A stretch of DNA of 64,000 nt from Ceriagrion tenellum. Its lineage: Eukaryota > Arthropoda > Insecta > Odonata > Coenagrionidae. A program made the translations under genes and the position numbers. The stretch spans positions 191,396,448-191,460,447 of the forward strand of contig OY720632.1 in assembly GCA_963169105.1 (NCBI GenBank), read 5' to 3'. The notes under the pieces are model-generated. The model saw only the letters and a list, made by a program, of their open reading frames with translations. It had not been told where the DNA came from and did no database searches. Positions 1 to 9,564 of the stretch are shown here, in pieces; the stretch's first letter is position 1, and every line of letters begins with the position of its first letter.

Positions 1-555
1 CTCAAATAGTGCACCAGAGGGAGAGGAGGAAGGGGAATGAGGCCGTTACGGAAGAGGCAGAAGTTTGGAGGGAAGAATGTGTAAACTGGTTAGCATTTAT
101 TGCGAGAGGTGGGAGTGGGGGAGGCGGAAAGGAAAGGGAAGTTCAATCTTGAAATGTGGCGAATGTCATGGGTAGGGGAAAGGAGGTCATGGGTGGACAT
201 TTGAGATCGACCAAATTTATTAAAAAGAATGAACATCCGGTGAACATCGTCGTTTGACAATTTCAACTTTTTCTAAAAAAAAACTCTAGTTTAAAACCTT
301 TGTCGTTAACATATAAAATTTGTGAGGTGAACAACTTCCCCGGTGGCCAGTTTCAATCATGTGATTTTCATACATAGAACTTTCGTTGTAATTTTTGAAA
401 CAGTTCTTATGTTCATTAACCCAAGTCTTAAATCTTCCACCCGTTTGACCAACGTACCCCGCGTTGCATTCGTCACATTTTAACAAACAAACGTCACACT
501 TCTGTTGCTCGTCAATGTAGTCTTTAGAATTATATTTTTTTTTATTGCAACGTTG
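1..555 (-). mobile_element. Penelope-like element, 3' part with GIY-YIG domain
   Basis: The minus strand encodes the C-terminal GIY-YIG endonuclease of a Penelope-like retroelement, with coding continuing at least from 545 to 286. The visible core is C-D-E-C followed by a Y-V-G-Q-T-G-G motif and an E-H pair ten residues on, matching the CxxC...YIGQTGR...EH pattern of PLE endonucleases. In PLEs this domain nicks target DNA for reverse transcription. Beyond the stop at 286 lies a C-rich spacer (about 60-190, minus strand), as in the other PLE ends here; the expected ribozyme would fall outside the window. The reverse transcriptase is absent, so this is a 5'-truncated copy. Family call is firm; exact ends are not. 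Confidence 0.75.
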
Positions 556-1140
556 TTACTTCCCGTGCTTTCAAACGCAGAAAATGCTCTGCTCCGAGAT
601 TGAGTACATATCGACATGATGTGACCACAGAAAAGAAATGGAAGTTGATCGACAACTCAGCTGCGACACGAAGCTCATACAATGTTCCGCTGCGCCAATT
701 TCATACGCCAATTGAGACTATTTCTTGAAACTACATTGATGAACCATATTTGAACACAATCGAACTCATCCGGGATCAGTGCGATTATGTTCAATACTCT
801 GTGCTTCCACTTTTCATATTTATTTGTTAAGGATTTTAGGAAACCTGAGCGGTTTTCTTCCAAAATAAGGGATTAATTAAAAGTACAAGGAAAACTTTCA
901 GAAAAGTGTCAAGTTTTAAATGAGAAACACTCACACGCGTGTCAAAAGCATACAAAGTGGTCCAGGATGGTAGCTTTACCATTTTAGAGATAAATTTATA
1001 CATTCAGAGTCGATAGCTTTTTATTTCGACAGTTAAAAATCAACTTCCATTCTTTTTCTGTGGTCACGTTTTGGCGATAAATGTGCATTCATTCTCGGAG
1101 CAGAGCATTTTCTGCGTTTGCAAGGATTGGAAGTTACTTC
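545..1140. repeat. ~100-bp inverted repeat pair flanking ~360 bp
   Basis: The stretch 556-655 reappears inverted at about 1035-1135; both arms contain the word AAACGCAGAAAATGCTCTGC and end near a TGGAAGTTGAT word. The spacer has no recognisable coding. It could be a MITE or two PLE-related ends facing each other; nothing in it decides. Confidence 0.55.
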
Positions 1141-1924
1141 TTTGTCACATTTGTGGTTAGTTCTAGGAAAAAAAAAAGTAAAACTTGTTGCGTCACATAT
1201 ATTTCATACCACAGTTTAATTTGCCCAATAACTTGGCATCACTCCTGCTACATACATTTTTTTTACCTCAATCTTGACTTAAAATCACAAAAATTAATAT
1301 TTTTCGGATTTTTTTAGGCGAAAGACAGCTTGCCTAATTCATCATATTTCTCCGGGAAGTATCCCGGCATCGATGCTCCATGTCGAAATTTTTTGAAGTT
1401 GGGAGCTTGCATACAATCATTATTACAGTGGCGTAAAAGATGTTAGTCCCCTTTACTTCCTGGTAGCTCTTCCTTCGTATTTCCCCTTTATTTGGTCCAT
1501 GAGCTCATTCCTGGATCTTCCTCTGGGGACTGGCTTCTGTGGTTCCTCTGTTCCTCTTAAATCCAAATTGGTTTTCCGAGAGGTCGATTTCAATTTTCCT
1601 TTCCTTCCTTTGGCTTATTATCCGTGTGAGTTTTTTTTTATGCATGTGTTACTAGACTCAAGGCTCAGTGCTACTCACATCTCTCAAGTCCCTTTGACCT
1701 TCGGTATCGCAGTCATTACACTCCTGTCAAAGTCCTCTGTAAGTCCTCCTCTTTGGTACCTATCTTTGATTACTTCGTAAAAGTTTTCATTGGCTTTACT
1801 CTCGAGTGCTTTGATCATTTCTCTGTTAGAATAATTCGTAATCTTCGGAAACTTTGAGGTATTCCATCGCAACAATTTATCAAAGTGAGGAAAACTTTTA
1901 CAAACCACAGAAAAACACAGACCA

Positions 1925-1966
1925 CCACGACCCGGGTTTCGACGGCTGAGCGTCACCATCAGGTTA
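1925..1966 (-). ncRNA. Hammerhead ribozyme-like motif (type I, PLE)
   Basis: Read on the minus strand, CTGATGG (1962-1956) is followed by a 4-bp stem II, GACG/CGUC, then GAAA and the self-complementary ACCCGGGT, then C and the second stem I strand. CUGANGN and GAAA are the catalytic core positions; a GUC cleavage triplet follows the palindrome. Helix III is too short to fold alone but can pair between two copies, as known for PLE hammerheads. The last core base (G for A in CUGANGA) may weaken activity. Confidence 0.6.
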
Positions 1967-1989
1967 TGATCATCAATGAGCGTCATCAT

Positions 1990-2032
1990 TCCCCTGATGA
2001 TGAAGCTTAGCTGTCGAAACCTGGGTCGTGGT
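1990..2032 (+). ncRNA. Hammerhead ribozyme-like motif (type I, PLE)
   Basis: CTGATGA (1994-2000) is followed by an imperfect stem II of about 5 bp, then GAAA (2016-2019), the near-palindrome ACCTGGGT and a GTC triplet (2025-2027). The core is complete and stem II has one mismatch. It is the opposed partner of the motif at 1925-1966. Confidence 0.6.
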
Positions 2033-2439
2033 GGTCTGTGTTTTTCTGTGGTTTGTAAAAGTTTTCCCCCCCTTCAATGATTCATTTCTCCGTTGATGTT
2101 GTCTGCTAATGAAGCTTTCTTTTTCTTGAGACCCTTTACTGCTCTATCGATTTCGCTCCTCAGCATAAGTGGGTCAAGTTCCTCCCAGACTAAATCTGTC
2201 GCGTATTTCATTAGGCGTCAGCCCTCGGTAAAGTTCTTCGATGTTTTCCTTCCTTCTGTTACCAGTGTCTTCATCCTATATCAGTATATACATATATTCC
2301 CGTTCGCATCCCTGATGCTGTTGCTTCTCGTTTTTCTCCCTGCGAAGTGTTTCTTCAGTAGCCTGTGTGCTGTTTCGGCGTTCCCCTTCTTCATATACAT
2401 GAAAGCGTATCAGGCTCAACTTTGTGGGGGAAATTGATA

Positions 2440-2665
2440 TTGATATCGATTTCAAAATGAAAGATAATGGTAACTTTCCACACAGATTTTTTAATAATTA
2501 CCAACCATGGTTTCAGCACCTAGTGCCATTATCAAGGCACCTTTATAATGCACCTGGAATGGCACCTTGGTAATGGCACTTTGTGCTGAAACAATGGTCG
2601 GTAATTATTAAAACTTCCGTGTGGAAAGTTAGCATTGTATTTCATTTTGAAATGGATATCAATCC
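2440..2665. repeat. Inverted-repeat element with degenerate hammerhead cores
   Basis: Long arms face each other: the left reads from about 2440 (GATATCGATTTCAAAATGAA) to 2545 and is mirrored at 2560-2662. Each arm contains a stem GGCAC...GTGCT followed by GAAAC, the stem II plus GAAA layout of the PLE ribozymes, but CTGATGA has decayed to CTTGATAA or CTTGGTAA. I read it as an old relative of the palindrome at 1888-2067. Confidence 0.55.
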
Positions 2666-3390
2666 CTTCTTCATGTTTGCGTTCACTTCCTCACAGCCAC
2701 TTCTCTGCAACAGCAATCTTTTTGCATTGTTATAAAATATAGGGCTCCAGTTTGGGGGACCTGAGGCCTTGATTACATAGCCTTTAGCTCAAGTTAAGAT
2801 ATACGAAAAAATGTGACAAATTTCAGGTTCAGTACTCATTAGTTTTCGAGGAGAAGAGAAACGAATGCGTGTGGGCACCGCTCCATTTCCACACATGAGT
2901 ATAAATATGTCCATCATGTTCTGAATATATACACAACTGTTCTTAGGGGTGCAATACCCAGAATAAATAAATCATTATGTTATTTTTACTCCGTCGCCCT
3001 ATACTACGCCATCGATATGTCTTCCGTACACATTTATCCCTTCATCGAATGCGAGAGATAGATAGAGAGAAGGATAGAGTACTTATTCTCGTCCCTCTAT
3101 CTCTAATATCTCCGCTTTCCGATGAGGCGCCGCTCTCACCACACTCGGCCGTTGTGTAACAGTTGAGCCGCGCCAGCGCGTACCAAAGCGTTCGATCCGT
3201 TTGGACTACACGCTCGCCGACGACGACCAACCGGTTCCCTTCGACTACTTCGGGAGAGAAACTCGATCGGTTGTGTTAATTGCCCCTGCGGCCCCTTTCC
3301 CCGCCCCTAACTAAGGGCAATTTATGTTCCAAAGTATCCCTGCCCCCTTGTCCTCCCACCCCCCACGGCCCCACCTTTCCACCCAGATAA
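2665..3390. other. No gene seen; low-complexity stretches
   Basis: Only short chance reading frames. There is a GATA/GAGA-type simple tract near 3050-3080 and a C-rich tract at 3280-3385. Confidence 0.4.
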
Positions 3391-3394
3391 CACC

Positions 3395-4010
3395 ACACAT
3401 AGAGTAAGTATATCTACAGAGTGGCAAAGCAATGCTAAAAACTGGACATACATTTTTGATAGCTTTGAGAAGAATTTCTCAGGCGCGACCACCTTAGGGG
3501 AGGAAGAATTTTGGCTTGTGGGGAAGGCCACTTGGAGGCGCTAGTGGTACTCGGTGATTTTGCATTAACATACAGAGGTGGATTTACCATGGCTGTTGTG
3601 GGCTTTTTATCGAGTATCAATTGTTTTGTCGTTGCTATGATACACGGGTAAACAGTTGACACCGAGTTTGGTAATCGCGTGTCTTATCATATTGACGTGA
3701 ATTCGATTCATTATATACGATGCTCATTGAAGGTGCATTAATATACATGTCTAATTTGGTCTCGACGACTCAATAAGATTTGTTTCCGTTGCCATGGGTC
3801 GAGTAGTAAACATCCAGGCACCGAAATCATCATAAGAACATCATGTGAGTTGTGCGACAATAATAAAGTGGTCGTGTGCCAAAGCTCATTTGTTGTCTTG
3901 TCGTGCAACTTCGATACACCTGTTCCATCTACCGGCCAAAGTATTGTTTAAAAACTTATATCCGAATCTCCCCATCTCTTTGCCCCTCTATATGTACTTT
4001 ATGATATTAC
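3395..4010. mobile_element. ~620-bp TIR element, copy 1 of 2
   Basis: Shares nearly its whole length with 26221-26852 in the same orientation. The left end reads CATAGAGTAAGTA; the right end is the degraded inverse (TATGTACTTTATGATAT). No coding region. It behaves as a MITE; superfamily is not evident, though short ends near TA would fit Tc1/mariner. A LINE 3' tail remnant abuts its right end. Confidence 0.65.
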
Positions 4011-4055
4011 CCTGCAAGCCACTTCAAGGGTGTTGGGCAGGGGGTAGGTCATCGG
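4003..4055 (-). repeat. LINE 3' tail remnant
   Basis: On the minus strand, a CCCCTGCC...GGCTTGCAGGGTA block matches the 3' tails at 6540-6612 (-) and 28895-28955 (+). At 28.9 kb this block follows a reverse-transcriptase C-terminus, which identifies it as the 3' end of that LINE family. Confidence 0.5.
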
Positions 4056-4267
4056 CAACATATGCCACACTGTAGCCACACTACATTTACCAATACCGAT
4101 GTATATACATCTACCTACACACATACATATACCAATGCTACAGAAGCTACTTTATTCACGTGTTTTGCAATTACATAAAATGGGATGTCATGCACGGATC
4201 ATGCTTAACGTGATCTTAATACTACGTGGCAGTTTAAGAAACTAGTATTAGGAATTTGTGTACATTT

Positions 4268-4432
4268 CTCGGGCTCGCCACCGGGTAAGATCTTCATAGG
4301 CAGCCGACGTTTCGTTACCCATTCTCAAGGCCACTCAATGTAGAATGGGTAACGAGTCGGAACCCGAAACGTCGGCTGCCTATGAAGATCTTACCCGGTG
4401 GCGAGCCCGAGAAATGTACACAAATGTTATTC
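4268..4432. repeat. Near-perfect 60-bp-arm palindrome, ribozyme-like core
   Basis: The left arm (about 4268-4315) is mirrored at 4363-4425. Both include the word GAAACGTCGGCTGCC (or its complement) next to CCGGTGGCGAGCCCGAG. The sequence before GAAAC can form GGGT/ACCC, and ACGT can pair with itself ahead of a GTC triplet, the layout of the PLE hammerheads here, but no CTGATGA is present. Probably a decayed or different subfamily. Confidence 0.5.
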
Positions 4433-4727
4433 GCCGGGAAAGTGTTAAATCATACATAGTATTAGGAAGCAAATTGACTAATCAGCAACAAAACCTGTAG
4501 ACTAACCTACTTCTTATTCTCATTGGAGGCCACTATGGTCTATTGCGACAAAACGACATCTTAAAACTGTCTGATCAGCAGTCCATTTCCCTAATTTTTT
4601 CCCATCATCTGTTCCAATGTAGTTCGTTGGTGATCATGAGATGTGAATAACTTAGTCAAAAAACAAGCATTTTTGTTTGGAATTCACATCAAAGGTAAAG
4701 ACTGATCTATCAATCTTTCGTCTGTTG

Positions 4728-5297
4728 GGATGTAAGTTAGTTCGAGCGAGATGGTTCCCCAGTCATAATAGAGACCATATTCGAATTATACGTTTTAATT
4801 TCACACGATGTAGGACACATCAATTAAATATCGCATTATTAATGGTGCAATAATATAGTTTTACATGACAGAAATTGTAAGTAATTAAATGAAAATATCT
4901 AAATTAGTCTTTAACTTGACTCTTTTTTTTTCTCGCGGTGCGTTTGAAACTCTATCAAAACGGAAGATTTATTGTGATATTGAAGAACCAATTGAGGTGA
5001 CAATATGATTAATTTTCAAAAGTAGTTGAAAAAACATAGAAACTACACGCTGTTAGTTTTTTTACGACATCTAAGCGTTAGAAATACCTCATTTTGTAAA
5101 TAATGTCTCTCAGCAGTGCATGCACGTACCATTTCCCATGTAAAAGGGCTGGTATTTTATTGGCAAATATCTCCGAAAGTAATGTGGTAAGGGGTTAAAT
5201 TATCGGTGTCATTAGAAGGCTGAGATATTTTTCTTTAAAATGAGAGCAAATTCATTGATTTCTAGGTAAAATGATATTTCGCTCAAACTACCTTACA
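4728..5297 (+). mobile_element. ~565-bp MITE family, copy A
   Basis: One of four copies in the window (also 7768-8338, 40319-40872 and 61874-62447). Ends are inverted: about AAG(G/T)TAGTTCGAGCGAGAT on the left and its inverse with GAGCGAAAT on the right. The interior is non-coding and conserved, including GCATTATTAATGGTGCAATAA near the left and a CATTTCCCATGTAAAAGGGCTGG block. Copy A is unusual in having an extra 14-bp inverted pair outside the ends, TTCGTCTGTTGGGA at 4717-4730 and its complement at 5301-5314. Confidence 0.75.
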
Positions 5298-5314
5298 CTA
5301 TCCCAACAGACGAA

Positions 5315-5815
5315 AAAGCCAGGAGAGTAGAGATGGAAAGAGGCGTCGCGTGGAGCATTTAGTCTGATGGCATGTTTGCAGGATGCGTGAGGTAGGAAAA
5401 CAAAATGTGATGTTCTTCCGAGACTTTGAGCTACAATTGGCGCGTGTGCATTGACAAACGCCTTGTGTCTGGCAGCGCAGAGATACGGAGAGAGATTCAT
5501 GTCGGAGCAACAAAGAGGAGTCTAACTTGATCGTGCAGGTGCACATGCCGACGTCTATCCTCGCGGAAGAAGAAATATAAGAAGTGTTTGAGCTAATTGA
5601 AGAAGTCCTCGGGGTAGTGAAGGGGAAGACAACCTCGTCATAATGGGCGCCCGAAACGCAGTGGTAGGATTGGGAAAAGAAGGAAATAGCGTAGGATATT
5701 TCGGTCTGGGCATAAGAAATACCAAGTAAGAAAGACTGGTAGAGTTCTACAATGAGAATAATATGGTAGTATACACTCTACAGCTTCAGATTTCACTTCG
5801 TTGAAGTTAATAGTA
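5315..5815. other. No gene seen
   Basis: Short chance frames only; no motif, repeat or RNA that I recognise. Confidence 0.4.
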
Positions 5816-5950
5816 TCCATTCTTAGGGAATACAATTTCGTACTTTTCCACAGAATTTTATTTAGTGTGGTACGTTGCGTTGTGGAAACGCGTTGTATCA
5901 CACAAAATAAAATTCTGTTGAAAGTACGAAATCGTATTCTCTAAGTATGG
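5816..5950. repeat. Palindrome, PLE-related
   Basis: Arms 5820-5864 and 5902-5950 are inverted copies (AATTTCGTACTTTTCCACAG and its inverse). The centre contains GGAAACGCGTTGTA, which matches the post-GAAA segment of the hammerhead at 14918-14931, so this is probably another opposed pair of PLE ends with the ribozyme cores deleted. Confidence 0.5.
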
Positions 5951-5954
5951 ATAA

Positions 5955-6455
5955 TATGGTAGTAGCTAACACTCTCCTCGAGCACCATAGGCGTAGGAAG
6001 CACAAATGGAAGATGCCAGGCGACATTGCCAGATAGGAAATACACTACATACCAGTTAAAGTGAGATTCAAGAATCGAGTGAACCGGTGAAGGTGTCCAC
6101 ATAAATAGTAACCAAACGTAGTGTAGAGGGAATGGAGAGCATCCTACGATACCAGATAAAATAAATGAGGTATAACAATGACAAGATGGGACTCGAAAAT
6201 GCTGGATGAAGTAGAAAGCATTGAAGGATTCGCCAAAGCCGTTGACAGAGAACTAGAGAATGAAGTGAAATAAAAATCGAAGGTGAGGTAATCCTCCAAA
6301 TGGAGCTATGAAAACAGGTGATTCAAAAGGCAGAGGAGGTTAGGAATAAAAGCTGCTTAGGGGAAATCAATGAAAACATGGGGAAGGGGGACGACGAGAT
6401 ATTGGGCAGGCTAGTTGAGAGACTGAGGACAGAAGGCATCACTTTGTGGACATTC
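5955..6455. other. No gene seen
   Basis: Purine-rich plus strand with chance frames. A plus-strand frame at 6318-6434 has LINE-like wording (basic and acidic helices) but no diagnostic motif, so I leave it unassigned. Confidence 0.3.
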
Positions 6456-6459
6456 TTAA

Positions 6460-6548
6460 TATTCATATTAAAGAATAAATCAATTGTAACTTCCACACAA
6501 GGTTTGTTTAAACCGACCCAGGTTTCGACACACCATGTTTCATTATCA
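6460..6548 (-). repeat. PLE 3' tail with degenerate hammerhead
   Basis: The minus strand carries GTGTGTCGAAACCTGGGTCGG followed by a short tail, the same sequence as the plus-strand PLE end at 7281-7370. The upstream core has decayed (GATAATGA). Confidence 0.55.
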
Positions 6549-6612
6549 TCTACATCTACGTAATACCCTGCGAGCCACCACGAGGGTGTGTGGCAGGGGG
6601 TGAAGATCACCA
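6540..6612 (-). repeat. LINE 3' tail with ATCTAC-type repeats
   Basis: The minus strand ends in GTAGATGTAGATG preceded by GGCTCGCAGGGTATTAC and CCCCTGCCACACACCC. It matches the LINE 3' end at 28895-28955. It lies next to the PLE tail at 6460-6548. Confidence 0.6.
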
Positions 6613-6659
6613 AACATGCACTATTGCCATGCAAGTAGGATATATAAGGTAGACATGCT

Positions 6660-6780
6660 AGAAAATAGGGTCACAGTTTATTAGTTACTACAGTAGATTA
6701 TTAGTTATTACAAGTAATTGCAGTAGTTATTACAATAAAATATTAGTTACTACAGTATAGTACAGGTTAAAAATCTACAT
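6660..6780. repeat. Degenerate TTATTAGTTACTACAGTA minisatellite
   Basis: The words TATTAGTTA(C/T)TACA recur about four times with irregular spacing between 6675 and 6755. No coding. Confidence 0.5.
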
Positions 6781-6909
6781 AATAAGGAAGGGATTATTGG
6801 TAGTTATTACATGCATCATGCACTACAGACTACTCTAACTATATTTCACCTACCTATCCCTTTTGCTACGTTGGGCAGTTCGAAGCATCCATCGGCCTAG
6901 AGCCTTAAA

Positions 6910-7375
6910 TAGTAGACGTTTACAATTATGCATACAAAACATCTATGTGAGTCAGGCCATTCCAGTGATTTTGAAGGGAATATTTTACATGTTTGCGACA
7001 GAGGTATAAAATTGGACTTTCTTGAACAGTTCGAGATTGTGAATACCCCTGAAAATATGCCCTCATGTAATGACATTGTGTTCCCCACCCATTCTCCTCT
7101 CCTCAATATTCGCCTTACTAAGTGACTCATATCTCCCCTTTTCATTGTCCCTTTTCCAATCATCCCCCCTCCCAACTCCGGTCTCTCCCACCCTTCTTCC
7201 CCTCCCCTCCCGCCGCTTCGGAGTCACGGCTATGTATTGCGTCTACTATTCAAGGCTCTCGACCAATGCTTCGAACCACCTTGATGATGACACATGGTGT
7301 GTCGAAACCTGGGTCGGTTTCAATAAATCTTGCGTGGAAGTTAAAATTGTTTTATTCTTTAACATGAAAAGTTGA
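6910..7375 (+). mobile_element. Penelope-like element, 3' end
   Basis: The plus-strand frame 6928-7125 corresponds to the region just after the GIY-YIG core: C-E-S-G-H-S-S-D-F, then K-L-D-F-L-E-Q-F-E-I-V, then a final P-L-L-N-I block. The same blocks appear in the PLEs at 9.4 kb and 24.7 kb. After the stop come a C-rich spacer (7130-7220), a hammerhead-like motif and a short tail ending near 7370. Strongly 5'-truncated: no YIG box or reverse transcriptase. Confidence 0.7.
7275..7322 (+). ncRNA. Hammerhead-like motif at a PLE 3' end
   Basis: TTGATGA (7281-7287) precedes a 5-bp stem II GACAC/GTGTC, then GAAA (7304-7307), ACCTGGGT and GTC (7313-7315). The first C of the CUGANGA core is replaced by T, a change expected to impair cleavage, so this is a relic unless folding shifts. 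Confidence 0.5.
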
Positions 7376-7527
7376 GAGACACTTTGACAAACTACGTCGT
7401 CACGCAGGTGAACGGGAATATTATAATATAGATGGTGAAAATATTTTTCGTCATGGCTAGACGGAGGCATTACGTCGAGGAACACTGCGACGAGCCAATG
7501 CAGCAAGAGGGAGAAAGCGACATGAAG

Positions 7528-7562
7528 GAAACTGAGAGAGAGAGAGAGATATATATACAAAG
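7528..7562 (+). repeat. (GA)n(TA)n microsatellite
   Basis: A GAGAGAGAGAGAGA run passes directly into ATATATATA. Confidence 0.8.
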
Positions 7563-7767
7563 GAAGAATAGGACGATCGCGATCAAGACATACTAAGAAG
7601 CCAATGAAACAGAGCAGTGTAAGGCCATAAAAATAACACTTTGCAATAACAGGGAAGTGCGACATGTCACGATGTATATAAAATAAAATCCACCAGGTGT
7701 GGCGGTATTTAGGAGGGATGCGCACAAGACAGTAGACAGGGGGCGGCGAAAGGCAGGATACTGGATA

Positions 7768-8338
7768 ACTTAAAGGTAGTGCGAGCGAGATAGTTTCCTA
7801 ATCATAATAGAGACCATATTCGAATTATACGTTTTAATGTCACCAGCTGTGAGACACACGAATTAAATATTGCATTATTAATGGTGCAATAAAATAGTTT
7901 TACATGAAAGAAATTGTAAGGAATTAAATGAAAATATCTAAATAAGTCTTTGACTTGACTCATTTTTTTCACACGGTACGTTGGAAACTCCATCAAAACG
8001 AGAGGTTTATTGTGATCCCGGAGAATTCACTGCGGTGAAAATATGATTAATTTTCAAAAATAGTTGAGAAAACACAAAAACTACACACTGTTGATTTTTT
8101 TACGACATCTAAGAGTTAGAAATACTTCATTTCTAAAATAATGTCTCTCTGGAGTCCATACACGTACCATATCCCATATAAAAGGGATGGTATTTGTTGG
8201 CAAATATCTCGGAAGGTAATAAGGTAAGGTGTTCAATTTTTAGTGTCATTAGATGGGTGAGATATATTCTTCTTTAAGATGCAACCAAACTCATTGATTT
8301 CTAAGTAAAATGACATTTCGCTCGAACCACCTCAAGGG
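7768..8338 (+). mobile_element. ~565-bp MITE family, copy B
   Basis: Same orientation and length as copy A. Left end AAAGGTAGTGCGAGCGAGATAG, right end TTTCGCTCGAACCACCT. Interior blocks match the other copies. It lacks the outer 14-bp pair of copy A. A purine-rich tract follows immediately. Confidence 0.75.
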
Positions 8339-8985
8339 GTGGTTGAAGTTCAAGGGCGGGGTGGGGGGATGTTCGGCGGAGCCTTGCTGGGAAAGAGGCA
8401 AAGGGGGGAGAGGAGGGGAAGGGAGAAGGAGGGTGGGGGCAGGAGGAAGGGGAGGGGGAGGAAACAGGTCGCACATATTCATTTCCAGCCGTCACGTCAG
8501 GGTCATGCATTTTTTTTTAATATCGACTTACTCAAGTGACCTGTGGTCAAGTGGTGGAGCGCACTTGAGCTCCATCTTCCTTTCAATTGAGAACTAAGAC
8601 GAGAGAGTGGCACTCATTATGTTCCGGCGACCTAAACATATGTTTACTATTAAGATACTAAATATTAAGGATGAGTCGATTCTCCCTTTTTTCGATTCCG
8701 ATTCCGATTCTTTCGAATCGATTCCCGATTCTCGATTCCATCAATTCTGATTCCTAATAAAAGGTGGGATATTGATATACCAGTATCGTACGACTATTAT
8801 TTAAATTCGAGTATTGGATGAAATAAAATAGCAAAGATATTTAAGTCACTCGAAAAGTATGTTTTTGCCTTTCAAAAAGTCAACTTTTCCCTTACACTAT
8901 GAATTAAAGCAAGATTACCAGACTCGCGTGATTTTAAATTAATAAACAAAGCAAACTTCACATAAAAGTTTTTTTTTACCGACGA
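8339..8985. other. G-rich tract and GATTCC simple repeat; no gene
   Basis: 8345-8465 is strongly G-rich on the plus strand. 8685-8755 is a degenerate run of GATTCC and GATTCT units. No coding motif. Confidence 0.5.
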
Positions 8986-8989
8986 CCTG

Positions 8990-9520
8990 CGTTTCATAAA
9001 AATCAATGGTTGGCGAATTCACTTCGTGGAAGTTGTTCATCTTTAAAACGAAAACACTTAAGTTTTTTTCCACCAATATATTAAAAAACACAAATCGACC
9101 GATTTCGGCCTTTTCATGTCATTATCGAGATTACAGAGTAAAATACCATGAGGCGGCAAAGGTTATACAGGGAGACCTCAAGGAGAGGAAGGTGGTTGAA
9201 AGAAGGGGAGGGGGGATGAGAGGTGAGTAAGCTTTGAGGAGGTGATTGGGCAAAACTGCAGGGGAAGGAACAAACGGGTGGTGACGCTCAAGGACTACGG
9301 GGATGGAGGTGGGGGTGGATGCTGGCACAGAAGACAAGGGTGAGGCGGTTGAAGGGATTATGTCACTGAGCAGTTTATCACCGTGCACATTGTAATACGA
9401 CAAAATTTCAAAATTTTCCAGGAAGTCCAACTTCCCCCCCCTTGTCACAAACGTGTAAGAGCTCAGGGGGTGAAATTGGATCAGTGACCCTCATCAATTG
9501 GATGCTCTGCAAAATTTGAC
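8990..9520 (-). mobile_element. Penelope-like element, 3' end
   Basis: Minus-strand peptides give H-P-I-D-E-G-H, then V-C-D-K-G-G and K-L-D-F-L-E-N-F-E-I-L, the blocks that follow the GIY-YIG core in the PLEs at 6.9 and 24.7 kb. A C-rich spacer (about 9300-9180, minus strand) and a weak ribozyme-like segment (9130-9090, with GAAATCGGTCG) follow. A second hammerhead-like motif lies just upstream (9525-9563), so a truncated copy sits directly behind another element's terminal repeat, an arrangement typical of PLEs. Confidence 0.6.
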
Positions 9521-9524
9521 TTTT

Positions 9525-9563
9525 TAAAGACCTGGGTTTCGTCACTGGGCGACATCATCTGGC
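9525..9563 (-). ncRNA. Hammerhead-like motif, degenerate
   Basis: On the minus strand, CAGATGA is followed by a GUC/GAC stem, GAAA, the near-palindrome ACCCAGGT and a C. One core base (A for U) is changed. It sits upstream of a truncated PLE copy. Confidence 0.45.
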
Positions 9564-9564
9564 T

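Larger units (their letters stand above)
1888..2067. repeat. PLE-derived palindrome with two opposed hammerhead motifs
   Basis: The left arm (about 1888-1966) is repeated inverted at about 1990-2067: both carry the CACAGAAAAACACAGACC word and the CGACCC(G/A)GG(G/T)TTCGAC ribozyme block. The centre holds about 25 bp. It sits inside a LINE reverse-transcriptase fragment. The same arrangement recurs at 2475-2660, 14797-14985 and 29890-30055, so it is a class of insertion rather than chance. Confidence 0.7.
1450..2440 (-). pseudogene. Non-LTR reverse transcriptase fragment, split by a palindrome
   Basis: Minus-strand peptides resemble the N-terminal part of a LINE reverse transcriptase. From 2300 to 2090 they give the pre-RT linker and the A-V-K-G-L-K-K-K-K-A-S block. 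After an interruption at about 1888-2067 they resume with a helix ending in D-F-D-R-S-V-M-T-A-I-P-K, the usual motif before the DYRPISL block. Reading frames change several times and no YADD box is present. The interrupting sequence is a hammerhead-bearing palindrome, so the LINE was here first. Clade is uncertain (RTE or R4-like phrasing). Confidence 0.6.

Noticed and set aside
5298..5546. Minus-strand frames of 70-82 aa
   Set aside because: Two overlapping frames with no motif; one extends across the MITE end.
7070..7375. A plus-strand 101-aa protein
   Set aside because: It runs through the C-rich spacer and hammerhead-like motif of a PLE 3' end.
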